The position numbers were made by a program, and so were the translations under genes. Shown piece after piece: positions 59,724 through 64,000 of a stretch of DNA of 64,000 nucleotides (within the stretch, counting starts at the first letter, position 1; each line of letters starts with the position of its first letter). Location of the stretch: positions 310,001 to 374,000 of the forward strand of contig NZ_MQUS01000003.1 of assembly GCF_001953885.1 (NCBI RefSeq), read 5' to 3'. The DNA comes from Streptomyces sp. IMTB 2501 (GTDB taxonomy: Bacteria > Actinomycetota > Actinomycetes > Streptomycetales > Streptomycetaceae). The notes under the pieces are model-generated. The model had not been told where the DNA came from. It did no database searches and saw only the letters and a program-made list of their open reading frames with translations.

Positions 59724-60077
59724 CGCTGCCGCGTCAAGTGGATACCGGCAGTCCGGGACCGGTCTTCCGACACGGTCGCGGACGCCAAGGCGTGGCTGGC
59801 CGAGGCACAGACCGACGCACGGCGAGAGGATTTCGTCGACGCGCGCGACGGTGCGATCAGCCTTCGGGAGTACGTCGAGAAGCACTGGTGGCCGTCCCAG
59901 GCGCATCCCGCCCAGACGCTGGAAAGCACGAGGCACCGAATCTGGGCACAGGTGCTGCCGCAGCTCGGAGACCTGGCGCTCAGGGACATCGGCGTCGCGG
60001 AGCTGCGCAAGTGGTCGGGCGCCGTGCAGAGGGTGGTGGCGTCGAGCACGGCTGATGGCACGTGGGTGTACCTCAAG
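59724..60077 (+). pseudogene. truncated second copy of the ICE integrase
   Basis: Codons 59724-60077 encode 118 residues that align without gaps to the middle N-terminal part of the integrase at 28520 (from the RYRVKGIPGVRDR region to WVYLK), with 17 differences by my count, about 86% identity. The frame then runs into unrelated sequence and the whole catalytic domain is missing; the N-terminus is also replaced. The sequence must be a relic of a related element that recombined here. It borders the phosphonate cluster on the right. Confidence 0.9.
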
Positions 60078-60112
60078 CGATTCGATGGTGCAGCACCAGG
60101 CACCGGCGCCAA

Positions 60113-60164
60113 GAGACTTTTCAGGGACTTTCAGCTCTGTCTCGGGGACTTTCCAGGGATTTTC
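60113..60164 (-). repeat. two 20-bp repeats of the GAAAGTCCCTGA... family, copies 3 and 4
   Basis: On the minus strand, GAAAGTCCCTGAAAAGTCTC (60132-60113) and GAAAATCCCTGGAAAGTCCC (60164-60145) are close copies of the repeats at 29772 and 29981. The match of copy 3 with copy 2 extends into TGGCGC downstream of both. A degenerate fifth copy may lie at about 60180-60198 on the plus strand. They are inverted relative to the first pair. Confidence 0.6.
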
Positions 60165-60410
60165 CGCTGAGTGAGCGGGAAAGCCCCTGACAGCTTCGAA
60201 AGACACGAAACCCCAGGTCAGATTCTGTTTAGTGTCAACCGATGCCGCCCACCAGGCCGTCTCCCCGCGCAGAACACATGGGCTGGGCGAGGAGGCGCGG
60301 ATGAGGACCTGGCGGGCGCCGCGAGAGTCACCCACGGCAGCGCCGCCATGGGTGCTGGTCCGGGTGAACTCGCCCTTGAACAGCGCCACTTGGCGGCGTC
60401 GCCGCACTCG
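60165..60410. other. junction between island and chromosome, no gene seen
   Basis: The 246 bases between the last repeat and the hydroxybutyryl-CoA dehydrogenase stop hold no gene I can support. This is where the island-chromosome junction should lie; I see no copy of the rnpB-like end sequence here. Confidence 0.4.
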
Positions 60411-61283
60411 CTAGTACGTGTAGAACCCCGAGCCGGTCTTCCGGCCGAGCCGGCCCGCCTCGACCATGCGCTGCAGCAGCGGGGGAGCGGCGTACAGCGG
60501 CTCCTTGTACTCGGCGTACATCGAGTTGGCGATCGAGACGATGGTGTCCAGGCCGATCAGGTCGGACAGCTTCAGCGGGCCCATCGGGTGGGCGCAGCCC
60601 ATCTCCATGCCGTTGTCGATGTCCTCGCGGCTCGCGATGCCCGACTCGAACATCCGGATCGCGGAGAGCAGATAGGGCACGAGCAACGCGTTGACCACGA
60701 AACCGGAGCGGTCCTGAGCGCGGATGGCGTGCTTGCCGAGCACCTTCTCGGCGAAGACCTGGGCGCGGCTGAGGGTGCCCTCGGAGGTGGTGAGCGCCGG
60801 GATCAGCTCGACCAGCTTCTGCACCGGGGCGGGGTTGAAGAAGTGGATGCCGACCACGTGGTCCGGGCGGGAGGTGGCGACCGCCAGCTTCACCAGCGGG
60901 ATCGAGGAGGTGTTGGAGGCGAGGATCGCGTCCGGGCGGGTCACCACCTGGTCGAGCACCTGGAAGATCTCCGTCTTCACCGGCTCGCTCTCCACGACGG
61001 CCTCGATCACCAGATCGCGGTCGGCGAACTCGCCGAGGTCCGTGGTGAAGCTCAGCCGCGCCAGCGTCTCGTCCCGCTCCTCCTCGGTGATCTTTCCGCG
61101 CTCGGCGGCCTTGGCCAGGGAGTTGAACAGCCGGGTACGCCCGATCTCCAGGGCCTCGCCGGTGGTCTCGGCGACCTTCACGTCCAGTCCCGCGCGGGCG
61201 CACACCTCGGCGATGCCCGCGCCCATCTGGCCGCAGCCCACGACTCCGACGCGCGCAATATCTCCCGATGGGAAGCCTGTCAC
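60411..61283 (-). CDS. 3-hydroxybutyryl-CoA dehydrogenase
   Basis: 290 residues; GTG at 61283 after AAGGGG. NAD-binding VGVVGCGQMGAGIAEV, ASNTSSIPLVKLA and the catalytic His-Asn region GIHFFNPAPVQKLVELI are all present; the C-terminal domain ends normally with GRKTGSGFYTY. It oxidises or reduces 3-hydroxyacyl-CoA esters in butanoate metabolism and supplies C4 units. It reads as a housekeeping Streptomyces gene, and marks the chromosome to the right of the island. Confidence 0.9.
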   Translation of the reverse strand: MTGFPSGDIARVGVVGCGQMGAGIAEVCARAGLDVKVAETTGEALEIGRTRLFNSLAKAAERGKITEEERDETLARLSFTTDLGEFADRDLVIEAVVESEPVKTEIFQVLDQVVTRPDAILASNTSSIPLVKLAVATSRPDHVVGIHFFNPAPVQKLVELIPALTTSEGTLSRAQVFAEKVLGKHAIRAQDRSGFVVNALLVPYLLSAIRMFESGIASREDIDNGMEMGCAHPMGPLKLSDLIGLDTIVSIANSMYAEYKEPLYAAPPLLQRMVEAGRLGRKTGSGFYTY

Positions 61284-61454
61284 ATCGACCCCTTCGCTGG
61301 TTCTCCGGCTCGCTGGCAGGACCTCCGGGTTCGGCGCCTGCTCCGATCGTGCACGTTACCGTCAAGTATCGATGATCGATCGTCCGGGTGGGGGCATCCT
61401 GGGGCGCGAAACGATCCGTGACGGAGCGGATCCGGAGCGTATGGGGGTGTACAG

Positions 61455-62681
61455 ATGGGGCAACTGTCACGACGGGCCTTCACGTTGGCGGCGCTGTCCA
61501 CGCTGGCCACGGCGCCGGGCGCGGCGGCGGCAGCGGATCGCCGGCCCCACGCGGCCACCGAGATGCGGGGCGTGTGGCTCGCCACGGTGTCCAACCGGGA
61601 CTGGCCGTCCGAGCCCGGCCTGACGGCCGCCGCGCAGCGCGAGGAGCTGACCACCCTGCTCGACAAGGCGGCCCGCTGCCGGCTCAACACGGTGATGTTC
61701 CAGGTACGGCCCACCGCCGACGCCCTGTGGCCGTCACCGTACGAGCCCTGGTCCGAGTACCTCACCGGCACCCAGGGCCGCAGTCCCGGCTGGGACCCGC
61801 TGGGCACCGCGGTGAAGGAGGCCCACGCCCGGGGCCTGCGGCTGCACGCCTGGTTCAATCCGTACCGCATCGCCAACCACACCGACCCCGGCCGGCTCGC
61901 CCCCACGCACCCGGTCCGCAAGCACCCCGACTGGGCGGTTCCGTACGGCGGGAAGCTCTACTACAACCCAGGCCTGCCCCAGGTCCGCGCCTTCGTCCAG
62001 CGGGCGATGCTGGACGCGGTCGCCAAGTACCCCGTCGACGGCGTCCACTTCGACGACTACTTCTACCCGTATCCGGTCGCCGGGCAGACCTTCGACGACG
62101 ACGCCGCGTACGACCGCTACGGCGGCGCCTTCGACAGCAGGGCCGCATGGCGGCGGGACAACATCAACAAGCTCGTCAGGGAGATGGCGGCCGGCGTCAG
62201 ACGGGCCCGGCCCGGCACCCGGTTCGGGGTCAGCCCCTTCGGGGTGTGGCGCAACGCCTCGAACGACCCGCGCGGCTCGGACACGCGGGCGGGTGTGCAG
62301 ACGTACGACGATCTGCACGCGGACACCCGTACCTGGGTGCGCCGCCACTGGATCGACTATCTCGTCCCTCAGCTGTACTGGAACATCGGCTTCGCCGCCG
62401 CCGACTACGCGAAGCTCGTCGACTGGTGGGCGGCGGTCGCCAGGGGCAGCAGGACACAGCTGTACATCGGCGAGGCCCTGTACAAGGCGGGGGCGGCCGG
62501 GCAGCCCCCGGCCTGGCAGGACCCGGCCGAGCTGTCCCGGCACCTCACCCTCGCCGCCCGGCACCCGCGGGTGCGCGGGCATGTGTTCTTCGCCGCCAGG
62601 GACGTGGCGGCCGATCCGATCGGCGCGATGTCACGCGTGATCGCCGATCACTACGGGCGATCGGCGAGGCCGCCGCGGTGA
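61455..62681 (+). CDS. Tat-exported glycoside-hydrolase-like protein (GHL10/DUF187)
   Basis: 408 residues, ATG at 61455. The start has a twin-arginine signal (SRRAFTLAAL, Ala-rich, cleaved near AAAAADRR). The mature part has the GHL10 barrel: EMRGVWLATVSNRDWPS, RCRLNTVMFQVRPTADALW, LRLHAWFNPYRIAN, GVHFDDYFYPYP and DYLVPQLYWNIG. The family is thought to hydrolyse glycans or peptidoglycan outside the cell. Its stop lies one base before the stop of the convergent DUF1918 gene. Confidence 0.85.
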   Translation: MGQLSRRAFTLAALSTLATAPGAAAAADRRPHAATEMRGVWLATVSNRDWPSEPGLTAAAQREELTTLLDKAARCRLNTVMFQVRPTADALWPSPYEPWSEYLTGTQGRSPGWDPLGTAVKEAHARGLRLHAWFNPYRIANHTDPGRLAPTHPVRKHPDWAVPYGGKLYYNPGLPQVRAFVQRAMLDAVAKYPVDGVHFDDYFYPYPVAGQTFDDDAAYDRYGGAFDSRAAWRRDNINKLVREMAAGVRRARPGTRFGVSPFGVWRNASNDPRGSDTRAGVQTYDDLHADTRTWVRRHWIDYLVPQLYWNIGFAAADYAKLVDWWAAVARGSRTQLYIGEALYKAGAAGQPPAWQDPAELSRHLTLAARHPRVRGHVFFAARDVAADPIGAMSRVIADHYGRSARPPR

Positions 62682-62682
62682 G

Positions 62683-62880
62683 CTACCGCTGGTGCTCCTT
62701 CTTGTGATCCACCAGGCAGTCGGGCCCCGGGGACATGATCGTCTCGTGCCCGTCCTCGGCTCGGACGCGATAGGGCGGGTTCCCCTCGGGACCGAGTACT
62801 TCGACGACTTCTACGACATGGTCGTGCTGCCCGACCACCCTGCCGTGCTGGACCAGCCTGTCGCCTTTTTTGGCACGCAT
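62683..62880 (-). CDS. DUF1918 small protein
   Basis: 65 residues, ATG at 62880. The sequence GDRLVQHGRVVGQHDHVVEV followed by NPPYRVRAEDGHET matches the small SH3-like DUF1918 family common in actinobacteria; its role is unknown. It lies 18 bases downstream of the EamA gene on the same strand and may be cotranscribed with it. Confidence 0.85.
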   Translation of the reverse strand: MRAKKGDRLVQHGRVVGQHDHVVEVVEVLGPEGNPPYRVRAEDGHETIMSPGPDCLVDHKKEHQR

Positions 62881-62898
62881 GTCAGGCCCTCCTCATGT

Positions 62899-63810
62899 TC
62901 ACGACCGCTGTGTGACGGCGATGCACACGAGCACGGCGACGGCGGTCAGGGGAGCGGCCGCCGTGAAGTGCTCGCCGAGCAGCAGCGCCGACCACACCAG
63001 TGTGAGCAGCGGCTGGGCCAACTGCAACTGGCTCGCCCGGGGGATGCCGATCGCCGCCATCCCCCGGTACCAGACGACGAGGCCGAGGAACTGTGAGCCG
63101 AGCGCGACCCACAGCACACCGGCGATGCCGTGCGCGGTCAGCCGGAAGGGCTCGTACGTCAGCGCCACCGCGGCGGCGGGCACGCTCAGCGGCAGGCACA
63201 GCACCAGCGCCCAGCCGATGACCTGCCAGCCCGGCATGACCCGGGCCAGCCGGCCGCCCTCGGTGTAGCCGGCCGCGCACACCAGCAGGGCCGCGAACAG
63301 ACAGCCGTCGGCGGCCGTCAGCGCACCGCCGCTCTGTGTGACGGTGAAGGCGGCCACGGCCGCGGCCCCCGCCAGCGCGGCCAGCCAGAACCGGCGCGAG
63401 GGGCGGCTGCCGGTGCGCAGCGCCGAGAACACGGCGGTGGTCAGTGGCAGGAGCCCCACCACGACGGCGGCGTGCGCGGTGGTGGAGGTCTGCAGCGCGA
63501 GCGTGGTCAGCAGCGGGAAGCCGAGTACGACACCGCCGGCGACGACGGCGAGACCCGGCAGATGCCGGCGCTCGGGCAGCGGAACGCGCAGGAAGAGGAG
63601 ACACCCGCCCGCGATGAGCGCGGCGAGGACACTGCGCACGGCCACCAGCGACCAGGGACCGAAGCTCTCCAGACCCCAGGCGGTGGCCGGGAAGGTCAGC
63701 GAGAAGGCGGCGACGCCCAGGGCGGCCAGTGCGGTGCCGAAGCCGCGGTGCTCGCGGGGAGCGGTGACCGCTATCGGACTCGGGGCAGTAGCGCTACTCT
63801 GTGTTCTCAT
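62899..63810 (-). CDS. EamA/DMT family transporter
   Basis: 303 residues, ATG at 63810, full length with ten hydrophobic helices in two repeats; each repeat ends in the typical GEHF or RLPL-type motif. It is probably an exporter of amino acids or other metabolites. Its start codon overlaps that of the divergent GntR-type gene by two bases, so both mRNAs must be leaderless or start inside each other; the GntR protein is probably its regulator. Confidence 0.85.
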   Translation of the reverse strand: MRTQSSATAPSPIAVTAPREHRGFGTALAALGVAAFSLTFPATAWGLESFGPWSLVAVRSVLAALIAGGCLLFLRVPLPERRHLPGLAVVAGGVVLGFPLLTTLALQTSTTAHAAVVVGLLPLTTAVFSALRTGSRPSRRFWLAALAGAAAVAAFTVTQSGGALTAADGCLFAALLVCAAGYTEGGRLARVMPGWQVIGWALVLCLPLSVPAAAVALTYEPFRLTAHGIAGVLWVALGSQFLGLVVWYRGMAAIGIPRASQLQLAQPLLTLVWSALLLGEHFTAAAPLTAVAVLVCIAVTQRS

Positions 63811-64000
63811 GAACCAGCGTAGCAGTGTCAGTGAACTGGCAGAAGAGCTCCGCAGGGACCTGGACCGCTACTCTCCGGGTGGAAAGCTCCCGTCGAGCCG
63901 GGCACTGGTCGAGCGGTTCCATGTGAGTCCGGTGACGGTCTCTCGCGCCCTCGCCCAGCTGGCCGCCGAGGGACTGGTGGTCACCCGGCCCGGCGCCGGT
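63809..64000 (+). CDS. GntR-type regulator, probably MocR (aminotransferase-fused); right part outside window
   Basis: The ATG at 63809 opens a frame to the window end (64 residues seen). It has a winged HTH of the GntR family: LAEELRRDLDRYSPGGKLPSS, then ALVERFHVSPVTVSRALAQL and AAEGLVVTRPGAG. The divergent pairing with an EamA transporter is typical of MocR regulators, which continue into an aminotransferase-like domain; that part would lie outside the window. TACTCT at 63795-63800, eight bases before the ATG, could be its -10 for a leaderless mRNA. Confidence 0.8.
   Translation, partial: MNQRSSVSELAEELRRDLDRYSPGGKLPSSRALVERFHVSPVTVSRALAQLAAEGLVVTRPGAG

Noticed and set aside
60328..61470. 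380-codon minus-strand frame overlapping the hydroxybutyryl-CoA dehydrogenase
   Set aside because: It is another frame of the same strand region, Arg/Gly-rich, without a ribosome site; the dehydrogenase frame has every family motif.
1..64000. CRISPR arrays, complete tRNA or rRNA genes
   Set aside because: I saw no regularly spaced repeats with unique spacers and no complete cloverleaf or rRNA segment; only the tRNA-like pieces near 3300 and the rnpB end near 29860.

Overview
The window is high-GC actinobacterial DNA. Its tightly overlapping gene strings, frequent GTG starts, leaderless promoters, LmbU-family regulator, Tat-exported lipoprotein-like hydrolases and a MocR/EamA divergent pair all point to Streptomyces. 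Three blocks are visible.

Block 1 (1 to about 29,900) is the integrase-proximal part of an integrative conjugative element (ICE). The left end holds conjugation genes read leftwards: a TrbL/VirB6-like membrane protein cut by the window edge, a membrane-anchored protein, a small pilin-like membrane protein and a lytic transglycosylase/NlpC-P60 hydrolase. The right end holds an excisionase-like HTH gene and a tyrosine integrase. The integrase is followed by a short sequence I recognise as the 3' end of RNase P RNA (rnpB), so the ICE probably sits in the 3' end of rnpB. Between them lies a large defence cargo. A cytosine-5 methyltransferase carrying an endonuclease III-like iron-sulfur tail faces a string of eight genes read the other way: DrmA-like helicase, DrmB-like DUF1998 protein, an unrecognised nuclease-like protein, a MORC/MutL-type GHKL ATPase, a Z1 helicase, a PD-(D/E)XK protein, an AIPR protein and a Vsr endonuclease. 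This looks like a DISARM-type module joined to a Dcm/Vsr/GHKL/Z1 restriction system. An adenine/cytosine beta-class methyltransferase, a DUF5655 nuclease-like protein, an AbrB-like protein and an unusual two-headed GHKL kinase with its receiver-domain partner complete the cargo.

Block 2 (about 30,000 to 60,200) is a biosynthetic island for a phosphonate natural product. PEP mutase, with the diagnostic EDK-x5-NS motif, makes phosphonopyruvate. A citramalate/homocitrate-synthase-type enzyme, an aconitase and an isocitrate-dehydrogenase-type enzyme could then run the same TCA-like extension as in FR-900098 biosynthesis. No phosphonopyruvate decarboxylase is present. Around these sit a DXS-like synthase, an archaeal-type GAPDH homologue with an APH-fold kinase and an aldo-keto reductase, an amino-acid-to-carrier-protein ligase with its carrier protein, an ATP-grasp ligase, a PhyH oxygenase, several sugar-phosphate-type enzymes and an MFS exporter. 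An LmbU-family regulator and a perfect 24-bp palindrome in the central divergent promoter are the likely control. The island ends at a truncated second copy of the same integrase (59724-60077), and 20-bp repeats of one family occur next to both integrase copies, so the island looks like cargo trapped between related elements. A decayed pdxS and a 5'-truncated EamA gene lie inside it.

Block 3 (60,400 to 64,000) looks like ordinary chromosome: 3-hydroxybutyryl-CoA dehydrogenase, a Tat-exported glycoside-hydrolase-like protein, DUF1918, an EamA transporter and the start of a GntR/MocR regulator.
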